DNA of 64,000 nucleotides, taken from positions 1-64,000 of the forward strand of contig JAXLWI010000020.1 of NCBI GenBank assembly GCA_046328575.1, read 5' to 3'. This document shows positions 1 to 11,584 of the stretch, piece by piece (the stretch's first letter is position 1; each line of letters opens with the position of its first letter). A program made the position numbers and the translations under genes. The stretch comes from JAGOBP01 sp046328575 (GTDB taxonomy: Bacteria; Chloroflexota; Anaerolineae; Fen-1058). Below the pieces are notes generated by a model. That model was not told the origin of the DNA and did no database searches. It was given only the letters and a program-made list of their open reading frames with translations.

Positions 1-79
1 AACCAGCGTGGGACTTTGTTTTCATCCGCGGATATCCGCGCGAACACTTGCTCTGGCGTGCCGTGCCAGGCTCAGTGTC

Positions 80-820
80 CTAAATCTTCGTGCCGCACTC
101 AGGACAGAATTTCGCGCCCTTCGCATCCGTGCCACAGCTGGGGCACTTAGTCGAAGCCGCTGCCCGTTCGATCTTCGTGCCACAGTTCGGGCAAAACTTG
201 GCTCCGGCCGCGGGCGTCCCGCACTTGGGACACGCATCGATCGCAGGCTGGATCATCTCCGCGCCGCACTCGGGACAGAACTTGGTGCCGGGCTTCGCCA
301 GTGTGCCATCTTGGGGGCAGCGTGCCGACATCGCTGTGGCCTGCTTGGCCGCATCACCGACGCTCTTCAACGCATCACCCAACCCAAACGCACTCGCCAG
401 GCCCTTCATCACACCGGCCGCTTGCTGCGCCTGCGCTTCGGCGATCTCGCCTCGGCGCGGGGAATCATCGGAACAATATCCGGTTTGCGAATCCCAATCG
501 GAATTGCAGACCAACTGATGACACGTCGGACATTCATGAAAGACATCGGCGACCTGATCCCACGCCGCCTGCACCTGCGCTTCGTTCATCGAATACTGAT
601 AGCGGGGATTGTCATTCTCGACGCTGTTCGCCACCGCCCCACCCACCAGCGGAATGTTGCGCAGGAAACTGCCCAAGACATTGCGGCCCACATCTTTGGT
701 GATCGTGGTCTTGACGTCTGGTTGACTGCGATACTCGCGCGAACAGCGATCGCAGTAAAACACGGCGTATGGACCGATGCCGTCATTGCGCACATCGTAG
801 CGCGCCATGCGAGTTGCCAT
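80..820 (-). CDS. Multi-zinc-ribbon protein
   Basis: A 246-residue protein with several CxxC knuckles. The N-terminal part has CDRC and, near residue 97, CPTC. The C-terminal third carries three zinc-ribbon units in series, each of the CPxCG...FCPxCGTxI type. Between them lies an Ala/Gln-rich helical stretch. I chose the ATG at 820 because the sequence just upstream on the minus strand reads cggaggcagagc, a good Shine-Dalgarno; the frame stays open further upstream without one. Such zinc-ribbon arrays usually mediate protein or nucleic-acid contacts; no catalytic motif is visible. It is separated from the next minus-strand gene by a heptamer repeat tract. Function unknown. Confidence 0.8.
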   Translation of the reverse strand: MATRMARYDVRNDGIGPYAVFYCDRCSREYRSQPDVKTTITKDVGRNVLGSFLRNIPLVGGAVANSVENDNPRYQYSMNEAQVQAAWDQVADVFHECPTCHQLVCNSDWDSQTGYCSDDSPRRGEIAEAQAQQAAGVMKGLASAFGLGDALKSVGDAAKQATAMSARCPQDGTLAKPGTKFCPECGAEMIQPAIDACPKCGTPAAGAKFCPNCGTKIERAAASTKCPSCGTDAKGAKFCPECGTKI

Positions 821-870
821 GCTCTGCCTCCGAAAAGGTTGACTTTCCCCCGCCGTGCCGCAAGTATAAA

Positions 871-969
871 TCAGCAATTAACAATGTGCAATGAACAATG
901 AACAATGAACCATGCAAGCAGTACCTTGTTACTTGTTCTTTGCTAATTGTTACTTGCTAATTGTTCATC
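871..969. repeat. Heptanucleotide tandem array at rocD 3' end
   Basis: Degenerate 7-bp periodic tract (units such as taacaat, gaacaat, gttactt, gctaatt), changing from a CAAT-type to its reverse-complement ATTG-type half-way, so the whole could fold back. The stop codon and last codons (MNN) of the ornithine aminotransferase lie inside it. Confidence 0.8.
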
Positions 970-2168
970 AGGACTTCTTCGATGTGACCTACCGCCCAAT
1001 CGATTTCGTCCTTAGTGATAATCAGCGGCGGCGCAAAGCGGATGGTGTGCTGGTGCGTTTCTTTACACAACAATCCGCGCTCTTTCAATGCTTCACAGAA
1101 ATGCCGCGCCCCACCCGCTTCGGGCTGTAACTCAACGCCGATGAACAGGCCGCGCCCGCGCACTTCTTTGATGTGCGGGCTTTCGATGCGCTGAATGCGG
1201 CCCTTGAAATACTCGCCCAAGTCACGCGACCGCTCGATCAGGTTTTCATCTTGCAGCACGTGCAGCGCCTCGCGCGCCACAGCGCAGGCCAACGGATTGC
1301 CGCCGAAGGTCGAACCATGATCGCCGGGCTTGAAGACGCCCAGCACGGCCTTGCTCGATAGCACCGCGCTCACCGGATACAGTCCACCGGACAGCGCCTT
1401 GCCGATGATGACGACGTCGGCCTTGATGCCCTCCCACTCATGTGCGAACAATTTTCCGGCTCGTCCCAGCCCCGATTGGATTTCGTCGGCGATAAAGAGC
1501 ACGTTGTTCTTCCGGCAAATCTCATACGCTTCGCGCAGATAGCCATCGGGCGGAAGTTTGACCCCGGCTTCGCCCTGAATCGGTTCGATGATGAACGCCA
1601 CCGTGTTGGGCGTGATCGCCTCCGCCAGCGCTTTGGCATCGCCATACGGCACGGTCTTGAAACCGGGCGTGAAAGGTCCGAAGCCCGATCGGTATTGGGG
1701 TTCCGTGCTCATCGCCACGATCGAGATTGTGCGCCCGTGGAAGTTATCTGCGCACGCGATGATCTCTGCTTGGCCGTGTTCGCCATCGGGCACGCCCTTC
1801 ACGGTGTACCCCCACTTGCGCGCGGCTTTCAGTGCCGTCTCCACCGCTTCTGCGCCGGAGTTCATGGGCAGCATCATCTCGTAACCGGTGAGTTCGCACA
1901 GTTCTTTCGCCAGCAGCGGCAATTGATTGTTGCGAAACGCGCGCGAAGTCAGCGCCACTTTGCCCAGTTGATCGATCATCGCTTTGACAATGCGCGGATG
2001 ATTGTGACCTTGATTCACGGCTGAATATGCTGATAAAAAGTCCAGATACTTCTTGCCTTCAACGTCAGTGACCCAAACCCCTTCGGCCTTTTCAATCACC
2101 ACATCCAGCGGATGATAGTTGTGGGCGTTGTATTGATTCTCGAGATCGATGTAGTCCTGAGTGTGCAT
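957..2168 (-). CDS. rocD: Ornithine--oxo-acid aminotransferase
   Basis: Class-III PLP-dependent aminotransferase of 403 residues, the usual size for ornithine aminotransferase. It converts ornithine plus 2-oxoglutarate to glutamate-5-semialdehyde and glutamate in the cytoplasm, linking arginine/ornithine breakdown to proline and glutamate. Visible signatures are the SGAEAVETALKAARKWG cofactor loop, the HGRT motif, the DEIQSGLGRAGKLFA segment with the PLP-binding Asp, and the PLP lysine in IIGKALSGG. GSTFGGNPLACAVA is also typical. An aaaggag Shine-Dalgarno precedes the ATG. The last three residues are encoded inside a heptamer repeat, so the original C-terminus may have been altered. Confidence 0.93.
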   Translation of the reverse strand: MHTQDYIDLENQYNAHNYHPLDVVIEKAEGVWVTDVEGKKYLDFLSAYSAVNQGHNHPRIVKAMIDQLGKVALTSRAFRNNQLPLLAKELCELTGYEMMLPMNSGAEAVETALKAARKWGYTVKGVPDGEHGQAEIIACADNFHGRTISIVAMSTEPQYRSGFGPFTPGFKTVPYGDAKALAEAITPNTVAFIIEPIQGEAGVKLPPDGYLREAYEICRKNNVLFIADEIQSGLGRAGKLFAHEWEGIKADVVIIGKALSGGLYPVSAVLSSKAVLGVFKPGDHGSTFGGNPLACAVAREALHVLQDENLIERSRDLGEYFKGRIQRIESPHIKEVRGRGLFIGVELQPEAGGARHFCEALKERGLLCKETHQHTIRFAPPLIITKDEIDWAVGHIEEVLMNN

Positions 2169-2203
2169 GGCGCTCCTTTGGGTTATGGCGGCTACAGAAC
2201 GAA

Positions 2204-2246
2204 AATGTCATTGCGCCAAGCCGCAGCTTGATCGCAATGACATCTG
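2204..2246. repeat. Inverted repeat between rocD and STAND gene A
   Basis: Arms aatgtcattgcg and cgcaatgacat separated by about 17 bases. It resembles the widespread gtcattgcg-type intergenic palindromes; without a T-tract it is a weak terminator candidate. Confidence 0.5.
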
Positions 2247-2315
2247 TATGCTCATCATGGCGCGGAGCAACCGGTGAGTTGGCGCGCCACGCGCCATGAA
2301 TCTTTTTCTAATTTG

Positions 2316-2321
2316 ATTATA
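2316..2321 (-). promoter_or_regulatory. Candidate -10 box upstream of rocD
   Basis: TATAAT on the minus strand just after the WD40 gene stop and about 150 bases before rocD. No convincing -35 at 16-18 bases, so support is modest. Confidence 0.35.
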
Positions 2322-2341
2322 ACACGAGTTTCAAAGGTGGC

Positions 2342-5300
2342 TTATGGCACCGCACTGCAAGGCATTCCCAGCCAAGTTAGACATTCGTCGTCGTACAACG
2401 GACGCCCCACTCTGCGTTGCGCTTCGGCCGCCATCGCTTCGACAGCGCCGAACACCGGCCACAGGCGCGTAGTGCCATCCCGGCTCGCGGTGGCTACACG
2501 TGAGCCATCGGCGTTGAAGCTGGCCGACCAAACCTGATCGGTGTGGCCGGTTAGCGCACCCATCAAACGGCCTTGCGCCGTATCCCATAATTGCACTGTG
2601 CCGTCACTGCCACCCAACAACAGCGTGCGTCCATCGCGGCTGAAAGCCAGACTGGACAGGCTAGCCGGTAGGGTGGACGTAAACGTGCTCATTGGCGTTC
2701 CGTCGTCGTGCCAGAGGTGAATAACCTGACCGCCAACAGCCGTCAAAATCACTTGTGCCTTGGCATTGACGGCAAACGGCGCAGAGAAACCCGGCAACTC
2801 AGCCACAAGTGTTCCGGTCGTTGGCCAGATGCGAGTCAGCCCATCCTCGTGAAAAGTGATGATTCGCTGTCCGTCCGCGCTGAACATGGCTGAACTGAGT
2901 GTGGCCGTGTTGACGCTGAGCGATCGAATGAGCGTGCCATCGGTACGCCAAAGGCGCGCGGTCCCATCATTGCTCGCCGTGACGAGTTGTGAGCCATCGG
3001 GACTGAACTGCACGCTGTTGATGGCGGCAGTGTGTCCCGTCAGCGTCGCAACTTGTTTACCATCGGCTTGCCAGACACGCACAGTGATCAGGCTGGAGTC
3101 GGGCGCGGCAAGTAACTTGCCATCCGGACTAAAGCAATCGACTAAGTTCGTGCCAGGCGGCGTATCCAACTCAGCTAACAGCGTGCCGTCGTCACGTGAT
3201 AGGTGCGCCGGGCCATTATCGTTGCGTGTCACGAGGTGCGTGCCATCCGGGCTGAGACACGCGGCCCAAGAGAATTCCTGGCTGCCATCGAAGGCGTTGA
3301 TGAACGTACCATCGCTTTTCCAGAGTCGCGCCGAGCCGTCCTGACTGGCCGTGACGATGCGCAAACCGTCCTGGCTGAACGCCGCCCATCGGATGACGGA
3401 TGTATGACCGCTGAGCACCTGCAGCAAGCGACCGTCTTTATCCCACAAGCGCGCCGTGCTGTCATCGCTGGCCGTCAAGATCGAAGCGCCATCGGGGCTG
3501 TAAGCCACTACGTTAACCCAATCGGTGTGACCATTCAACGTTGAGTTAAACAACCGATCGACTTTCCACAACCGCACGGTTTTATCGTCACTGCCGGTCG
3601 CGATCCATTGACCGTCCGGACTAAACGCCACCCGACTGACATCTTGGCTGTGCCCGCGCAATGCGGTCACAAACGTGCCGTCGGCTCGCCACACGCGCGC
3701 CGTATCATCCGAACTGGCTGTAACGATGAGCGAACCATCAGGGCTGAAAACGGCGGCGTTGATGAAGCTGGTGTGACCGGCCAGCGTCGCCACGGGCGTA
3801 CCATCGGCTCGCCACAACCGAGCCGTGCCATCTTCGCTGGCCGTTAAGATGAGCGACCCATCCGGACTAAATGCAGCCACATTGAGCGCATCGGCATGCC
3901 CTGTCAAAGTTGTCAACAGTTCACCGTTTAGAGTCCACAAGCGCGCGGTGTTGTCCCACCCTGCCGTGAGGATGCGCTGCCCATCTGGGCTGAAAACAGC
4001 CGAATACACGTTGGCCGTGTGGGCCTTCAACTCGACTACGGGCGTTCCATCGGGCTTCCAAACACGGGCTGTCCGATCGGAACTGGCAGTGACGATCAGC
4101 GATCCATCCCGTTGAAATGCACCGAGTTAATTCCGTCGCTATGGTCGTTAAGCGCCGACTTGGGCGCCGTCTGGTCGCCACACAAAGGCATTGCCGTCCG
4201 CATCAGCCGCGACGATAGGCTGGCCGTTCGGGCTGAATTCAACCAATTCACGCTGCTGCCCAGGCTCGCCCCAGCGTCGAAACCTGGGGAGTTCCCATCG
4301 CTACGCCGCGCTGTGCCGGTATCTGGCACTGCCGGTCACAAAGAACTGCCAGTAGTTGAACGCCGCCGACCGAATCTCGCCGACAACCCCGTCAACGTTG
4401 CCGCTTCAGTGCAATCGATGTGCCACAGGCGCAGTTGACCGTCGACATCACCCGTGGGATCGGTGAACTATCCGGGCTGAACGCCGATAAAAATCAACCG
4501 ACTGGCATGCCAACGCAAGACTCGATCGAAATTCGCGGTCGATAAGCCTCATACAACGCGGCGGCCGCTTCGGGCACCGTGTTAGGTCCAGTCGATCGGC
4601 CTAACTTCCACCGCCTCAACGGCCAGCAATAACCCGATGTCGCCGTTGTGCTGGACCTGATTAGTCGATTTCGCCGCTAATTCGCGGACCAATGGATACG
4701 GCACGCTGAAGCTCATCGCGCTGTGCGTTAGCGTTGCTCTCCGCTGTGGCGCGAATGCCCTCAACAGCCACGGCGTGCTGGCATTGGCGACGGCCAACGT
4801 GCTCGCGGCTTCGGCTGTCGCTGCGCTGCGCCTGGCCGACTCCAGCATTTGATTCAGCTGCACACTCAAACACGCCCGCTGCAATGCCGAGCAATACCGC
4901 AACGCCCAACACGCGCCGATCAGACCATGGCACGTTGTCGCAGCAATACCGCCGATCCGGGTTTTGCTCCTCCGCCCGCTGCTTTTTCGATTCGGCCCGG
5001 TTTCCGCGCATCGTCAAGTTCTTTTTCAATCCGTGCAGATTCACGCTGCCGATTGAGTGTCTCCTTCTCCACGCCCGCGTTGACAAACGCACCGCCAAAC
5101 CATTCAACACAATCTTCTTTGACGCCAATTGTAGCGCGCATTCGCCCAGCGCGCGCCGACATACAAGTAACTGGTGTCGCGTTGCTATTTCGCCCATTCG
5201 ACGGCATCTTCGGCGATCTGGTTCTGCAACTCGATCGCGTCGGTGTCATTGACCAAACAGCGCAGCCACGGCCACGCGTCGATGAGTTTTCGTCGCGCGA

Positions 5301-6606
5301 TCGTGGCGATGTCGTGACCGTCGCGCTCGTCGGTGATGATCAAGCGCGCATCCACCGAGCACCCCTACGGCGGTCACTTGCGACGGCGCGATGCCGACTG
5401 CTTTAATTCGTCAAACAGCGCGGTGCGTCATCGTGTCGTCTGCGCCACCCCAGCCACCTGAATCAAGCCGCCGAGACCTCGCGCGCGATCCTTGTTCGGC
5501 CTCGTCAAGTTGAGCAAAAGAACCTCGGCGTGCCGTTCAGCGCTTTGTGAATGCCGCCCCGCTCCAGACATCCAGTCTTTCAGCGTCAACGCGGTGATGC
5601 CGCCTTTAGCCGCTGTGCGTCGAACAGATCACGCAGTGCAAACTGCACCAGCGGCAGCGCACCCGGTTCGCCCTTCATCCGCGATATTGATCCCCAGCGC
5701 ACCAACTCTGGTTCAACTTTCAGCCGACGCGCAGCGGGCTGCGATGGCGCTGACCAGTTCAGCAGGCGTCATCGCGCCGACCTGTAAGAACTGTTGATTG
5801 AGCAAGTGGTCAACTGCGGATAAACTTCGCGCAGTTCTGACACAAAATCCGATCGCATGGCGAACACGATCGTGGCCCGCCCGTTTTTCGTTGGTTGCCG
5901 CGTAGGTCGGCAAGTTCAGAATGCCAGTCGATCGGCTTCGCGCGCAATCTGCGTGAACGTCTCCTCAAATTGATCGACGAGGATCACGGCGCGGCGATCG
6001 CTTGTCTTTCAGCGCGATCTCAACCATTGCGACAAGATCGTTGGATCGGTCAGCACCCTTTGTGCGGATGTCGTCGCCGGCGTTGAGGTTTCCGGCCAGA
6101 CTCGACGCCACGCGCCAGCTCCGGCCAACGGATCGCCAGCCCGGCTTCAACGCTTCATACAGCCAACGATCGCTATCTGGCAAAGCCGTGTGCTTCAAGT
6201 TGTAGATCAGACCAGCCCGTACCAACGACGATTTTACCCTTTCCCCGACGGACCGGTGACAAACACCCAGCGCGAGGTCTTTGACTCGCGAGATTAATTC
6301 GTGAATTACCGCTTCACGCCCGAAGAACAGATCGGCGGAGTCTTCATCGCAAGCCACGGCCCAGACCGAGGTAAGGGCAGCGGCCATCAAACGGCCGGGG
6401 CTGAAAGGTGAGTCCGGATCTGATCGAGTAACGTGCGGACTTCAGCGGCGGTGTAGCCTTGATACGTACGATCTTATCACGGCCGACGACATCGCCACCG
6501 ATCGAAACCTGATCGGCTTCGATAGCTTTCGCCGCCGCTGATGGTTGCGGTCGATTGACTTGGAGGAACTGCTTCGGTCTCGGATTGCTGAAAGGGGATC
6601 CGTCAT
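2342..6606 (-). pseudogene. nSTAND1 NTPase-WD40 protein (gene A, frameshifted)
   Basis: Reconstructed as one gene of about 1,400 codons read through many frame changes. It starts at ATG 6606 after a ttgaggagacg ribosome site. The N-terminus holds a GGDVVGRDKIV tract, followed by a broken nSTAND1 domain: LFFGREAVIHELISR (about 6,290), then a P-loop of GPSGxGKSSLVRAG type near 6,230-6,260, and NQQFLQVGAMTPAELVSAI near 5,780. A hydrophobic segment around 4,920 suggests one transmembrane helix. From 4,030 to the stop the frame is open (562 residues) and carries 13 WD40 repeats of the form FSPDGxxIxTASxDxTARLW, with at least one more upstream. The C-terminal tail ends in an EC-rich segment. STAND-WD40 proteins act as signal-sensing NTPase switches; the ligand is unknown. 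The frameshifts may be sequence errors rather than decay, since the intact WD40 half shows no stops. Confidence 0.75.
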
Positions 6607-6651
6607 CGTCTCCTCAAGATACGATGAGGGTCTGCTTGGCTTACCAGGTGC

Positions 6652-6657
6652 ATTATA
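6652..6657 (-). promoter_or_regulatory. Candidate -10 box of STAND gene A
   Basis: TATAAT (minus strand) 46 bases before the gene A start. A recognisable -35 is lacking. Confidence 0.35.
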
Positions 6658-6665
6658 ACACGCCA

Positions 6666-6696
6666 ACAGGCCGCAGAGCATGAGACTGCGGCCTGT
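6666..6696 (-). terminator. Hairpin after STAND gene B
   Basis: Perfect 11-bp stem acaggccgcag/ctgcggcctgt with a 9-base loop just downstream of the gene B stop. There is no clear T-run on the minus strand, so it may be a rho-dependent or processing hairpin. Confidence 0.5.
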
Positions 6697-6746
6697 CATC
6701 CGGTCGAGACGATGATTCACTGCACGTCACTGACCGCTCACGGCGA

Positions 6747-9510
6747 TCATTCCAGCACGACGATGCACCCGTGAGGGTATGGCTGCAGGCTGCCCGGTGG
6801 CCTGGAAACAGTGATGCGCCACACCGCCGGGAAGTTGCTTTGAACCCACAACGTTTCACCCACGCCGGTCGATTCAATTGTGGACGGGGCCTTCGATCGT
6901 GACTTTAACTGTACCCAGGTTAGCAGCGTAGTCGATCCGCCCGGCACGGTTTTGATCGGTGCCCAGGCTGTGGGTGTCCCGGATCGGACAGATCCGGATC
7001 GATATCAATTCAATTCGATACGGGCCGGTGGCTTTAAGTTTTGGTCAAGCTCGCCTTGAGTTTGCGCGCAGGCAAATCGGGATTTGGCGCCCGGCAACTT
7101 TGCTCGCGCCGTCCATCGATGAACTTTTGATACTCTGACGTAATTTCGATCGTATTCCGCTTGCGCGGCATCTTTCGAAAGCGGCTTGCGGCCTGGTAGT
7201 TGATCTGGCCTTTGGTCAACGGCGCATTGACCGACTGTAGCGCACCACCATGCAGCGACCACCGATTGCTGCCATTGTGTCTTTGTGCTTCTTACTGTAG
7301 ACCGTCAAGTTCTGTTGGTGGCGAGGGTACTGGCAGGAGAATGCTGTGAGTTTGCTCCTTATCAGGCAACCACTTCAGCCCATGGTCGCGTCGGGACATC
7401 GCTGCTGATTGCGCCGTCCCGTTCCTGCGCCCGACGATACTTTGTACTGTCCATTTGCTGATTGCGAAAACTGGGCGAGGCGTGGACATCCGGCGACTGG
7501 ATTCGTGATGGCGTCGAATCGACTAAAATCAGCCGATCGGGCAAACGTGTTCAGGCTCCCATCCCACGTCAGCGTTACGGATCGCGTCCGAAACGGTCCA
7601 TTCTAAATTATCTTCGACCGGCAGGTTGAATTCCAGCGGACACATGCTCAGTGATGAATTGCAGATAAACCCGCCAGTCTTTAATCGTCGGTAATCAGCG
7701 TTTCAGCCACTCCCCACAATAGCGCGGCTTGAAGCGCATCCCACACCAGTCACCGGTTGATCGTCGTTGTCGTCGTCGGTTGCGGTATATGTGCTAAATT
7801 GTGGTGCGGCGCAAATGCAATATAAACTGTACACACCAACGATACTGTTGATTAGTCACCGGGCCGACATCCGCACGCGCTAACGGCTCAATATTCTTCA
7901 GTGGATTCATGCTCAGGCGCGCTGACGACGCACCTCGATCGAGCAGCGAGCTGGATCAGCGGCGTCAGCAATACCGCCAAGGCGCTCAAGCCGACGGTGA
8001 GGCGTCGCGCCTGCTGCCGACTGCGTTCGCGCTGGCGTTCGCGCGTACGCTCATCAAGGCTGGCGCGCAGGAAGTCTTGCGACGGGCCATGCGCAAAGCG
8101 GGAAACTGGTCTGCCAGTTCGGAAACTGATCAACTTTACACCGCGATACATACTCCCGCCTCGTGGTGGGGGCGCAGCCAATCTTGCGCATCCTGCGCAA
8201 TCCGATTCTGCACATTCAGCGCTTCACGCCGCTCGCTGACTAAACTGGTTAGCCACGGCCACGCGTCGATCAGTTTTTCGTGCGCCAGTGTCACGGTGTC
8301 GCGACCATTCTGTTCGTCGGTGATGATCAGAAGGCATCGGCTAACTTACCGACGACCGCCACCACTTGAGCAACGTCGGTCCCCTGCGGCAACTGTTTCC
8401 TCATCGACAAGGCCGTTCGCCGCGTATGGTCAGCGCCCCGCCCGATTTGAACCAGGCCGGCTAAAGACCTCACGCGCGATCGCTTGCTCGCCTTCGCTCA
8501 GTTGCGCGAAAGAACTATCGGCGTGGCGTGCCAAGGCCCGTGATGAATTCCGCCGCCTTTGAGGTAATCCGCCAACTTCAACGCGATCACCCTGCCAGCC
8601 GCCTGACTCGTCTCGAACAGATCGCGCAGTGCAAACTGCACCAGTGGCAGCGAGCGCGGTTCGCTCTTCATATCGGCGATGATCTGCACGATCAGGTCCG
8701 GGTCGATTTTTCAAGCCAACCCCGTAACGCGGGCTGTGCGATGGCGTTCACCAACTCATCGGGCGACATGGCCCCTAATTGCCAGAACTGGTGATTGAGC
8801 AGCGCATTGAGGTGCGGGTAAGCCGCGCAGTTGGACACAAAATCCGATCGCATCGCAGGCTGATCGAGACCCGGCCGTCTTCCGCGGTTGCGGCCTGTGT
8901 CAGCAGATTCAGGAACGCGGCGCGATCGGCTTCAGGCGCGACTTGCGTGAACGTCTCTTCAAACTGATCGATCAAGATTGCGGCTCGCCGGTTCGATCGT
9001 CTTTCAACACGACTTCGAGCCAATTCGCTAACAGGGCAGGATCAGCCGCGCCTTTCGTGCGAATGTCTCTCCAGCACTGAGTGCCCCGTCAGGCTCGACG
9101 CCACACGCGCCAACTCCGCCAGTGGATCGCGGCCTGGATTTCAGCGCTTCATACAGCCACTGCTCGCTGCCAGGCAACGCCCCACGCGCTAAAGCCAGCC
9201 ATCCAGTCCCGCACGCGCCAACGACGATTTGCCACTGCCCGACGGCGGTGATGAATAAAGCGCGAGTCGTTTTCAGCCCGCGTCGTCAGATCGGCGATGA
9301 TGGTTTCTCGGCAAAAAACAAATCGGCATCGCTTTCGGCGAACGGCCGCAAACCAACGTAGGGGCACTGACCGGTAAACGGTTGTGGTTGCAGCGTCGAA
9401 GTGATTTGCTCAAGGAGGTCTTTTACTTCGTCGGCGGAGTAGCCTTGCACAATCTTGTCACGGCCGATGACATCACCGCCGACGGCAATGCGCTCGGCCG
9501 TAAACTCCAC
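6747..9510 (-). pseudogene. nSTAND1 NTPase (gene B, frameshifted)
   Basis: Second STAND gene, a tandem paralogue of gene A in its N-terminal half. The start is uncertain: GTG at 9510 gives VEFTAERIAVGGDVIGRDKIVQ, then CPYVGLRPFAESDADLFF, the canonical nSTAND1 entry. The P-loop region near 9,230 is scrambled by indels. Further matches are the SDFVSNCAAYPHLNALLNHQ and FWQLGAMSPDELVNAIAQP segments (8,730-8,850), then LPLVQFALRDLFE and a YLKGGGI motif (about 8,570-8,640). The C-terminal half differs from gene A and has no WD40 repeats. Around 7,700-7,890 short stretches (DVGPVTNQQYRW, QPVTGVVWD) recall a formylglycine-generating-enzyme-like domain, but only weakly. The last readable segment ends CIVVLE. 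At least eight frame changes are needed to read it. Confidence 0.65.
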
Positions 9511-9743
9511 ACCGCCGCTGATCGTCGTGGTGAGAGAAGGTAAGTTAGGCGCAGTTCCGGCAGGCTGCCCTGGCAGGCAGCGAGGAATCGGTCCGCCAAG
9601 TGACCTCAGGTGGGTGCCGTTCGATCGACTGCGTTACACCGAAATCACTATAGCATTGAAGCGCGACCTAAGTCAATTTGAAAATTCTAACCGAGCCGTT
9701 ACGCGGTCGTTACATACGCTCGATTGCGGATGGCTGTAACGCA

Positions 9744-10628
9744 CTACTTCAACGCTCGATCGAAGATCCGACGCTTGATGATTTCGTATTCGTCAGGGCG
9801 AACAATCGGGCTGGCACCGTGTAGCTTCGATGCTTCCCACCATGCTTGGCTCGCTGGCTCGATCGTAAAGTATCGCGCAGCGTCCGCCCGTAATCGCGCC
9901 CAGTCGCGGCGAATAAAGACGGGCGCGGCGCAATGCGCGGCAGACCATCTACGACGCCTTCGGGAAGAGGCACCGATTCGCAGCGACAACCAACGTTCAC
10001 CCAGCCAGTAACTCACCAGGTAATATCGATCTTCCAGCGTTGGCACATCCGGCGCGTCAGAGGTGAAGCCCGGCTCTTCCGCGACCACGGCGCGGTCACG
10101 ATCGGTTTGGCTGGCGGCGCGCGGCAATCAGCCGCCGATGGAAAAGCCTGTCAGGCCAATCCGTTGTGGATCGATTTCGGCCTTGTTTTGCAGGTAGTTC
10201 AGCGCGAGGGGGACATCCTGTGCATCAGGCCAACCGAAGGTGCGCGTGCCGCCGCTTTCGCCTGAGCCGCGCTCGTCATACCACAGCCCGCACCGTAACC
10301 ATGCCGCGCTAACAACTCGGCGCGGCTCAACATCTCAAGTCGACTGCCGCCGTAGCCGTGCAGGAGAATGATCGCTGCGCCGTTGTGGTGGGCGATACCA
10401 GCCCTTCAACTCAAAACCGTCCGTGGTCTGCAACGTGAGGTCTTCGTAAGCGAAGCCGTCGGCACGGCGTGCGGGTAATTTGGAAGGCACAGGCGCAAGC
10501 GTCCGCTTCGACCGCGGCCAGCAAGCCAAGATAAGCGCACATCAGGCCGCCGATCACGCCGACCGACAACAGCAGTTCCAGTAGCGGCAACCGCGTCGAC
10601 GCGGCTGAGCGGCGACCTGTTTGGACAT
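9744..10628 (-). pseudogene. Alpha/beta hydrolase (frameshifted)
   Basis: Reconstructed hydrolase of about 290 residues. From the ATG at 10628 a short basic stretch leads into a transmembrane segment (LLSVGVIGGLMCAYLGLLAA). Then come ADGFAYEDLTLQTTDGFELK and GWYRP, an LHGYGGSR oxyanion-type motif, and GLTGFSIGG, the GxSxG nucleophile elbow around 10,140. The C-terminus ends IVRPDEYEIIKRRIFDRALK. This is the layout of membrane-anchored dienelactone-hydrolase/acyl-peptidase-like alpha/beta hydrolases; the substrate cannot be told. At least three single-base shifts break the frame. It lies head-to-tail with the aldo/keto reductase, only 6 bases apart, suggesting co-transcription. Confidence 0.65.
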
Positions 10629-10634
10629 CGTCCG

Positions 10635-11584
10635 TTATTGCGACCAGTTGATGATCGGCATGCGGACCAGCGGTGCCGCGCGCAACCGATCGATCAAGTC
10701 CGCGCTGAGCGGCCCGGCGTCGCTGCAAGCGATGACAGCGTCATTCTTGATCTTGCGCATACGGGGCGTGATGCTCACATCGAGTTCGATAGGATGAGCG
10801 TCGCCATGTCCGGCATCGTCATGCCGCCGGAATGAGCGGCTTCAACGCGTCCGCGTGAGCAAGGCTGGACTTCAAGTTTTCCGGCACAAAATAGGTGTTG
10901 CGCCAATCGCCTTCAGCCGCTTTTTGTCAGCGTCAGCGTGCCCGTCAACGTGCCTTCGTCGAACGGCACCCGCGCGATGACGGCTACGGCCAGATTCGCG
11001 GCAGACCGGAAATAGATTGTCTTCCAGTTTTGATCAAAGATGTTGTAGATCACCTGCACCCGCGTCGATCGGCCAGTTCATGAGGTACGGATCGCATTAT
11101 CGGGTTCCCAGCGATTGATGCTGATCCCGATCGCTTTGATCCAGCCCCTCGCGTTTGAGATCAGCCACGGCCTGTTGCCAACGCACATCCTCAGCCCAAG
11201 CGTCTTCCCACGTGAAACTGGATCAAGTCGCGCACTGCTCAAGCGAGGTTACGCGAACTCCACTCTCGGTGTACTGTCGAATGGCGATCGGGCGGAAGCA
11301 CTCGTCGTGTAGCCGCGCCGTGACGGCCACTTGAAGTTTTCGGCGGAATCTTGGTGGCCGTTAGCTGGCTTTCCGATCGGGATACGCGCGTATGGCCGAG
11401 CAGACCTTCCATGACCCGCGCCGTAGCCCCAGGCCGTATCGAAGAGGTTACAGCCCAATTCGACGGAACGATGCAGCGCCTGCATCGACTCGCGTATCCG
11501 AGCCAGTCCAGCCACCCATCCCCCACATGCCGTAACCGACATCGCTGACCGACCAGCCCGTTCGTCAAACGTCCGATATTGCAT
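10635..11584 (-). pseudogene. Aldo/keto reductase (frameshifted)
   Basis: NAD(P)H-dependent oxidoreductase of the aldo/keto reductase family, about 315 residues when read across frames. Recognisable pieces: MQYRTFDERAGRS at the start, SMQALHRSVELGCNLFDTAW followed by GYG (the conserved first catalytic Asp and the Tyr region), GLLGHTR, and ATKIPPK with the catalytic Lys context. The start is the second of two ATGs because the aaggag site sits 7 bases before it and only 1 base before the first. Its start overlaps the 3' end of the epimerase by 20 bases, indicating translational coupling. At least five indels interrupt it. Confidence 0.7.

Noticed and set aside
8..901. 297-codon plus-strand frame
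   Set aside because: Antisense of the zinc-ribbon gene, basic low-complexity translation and no ribosome site.
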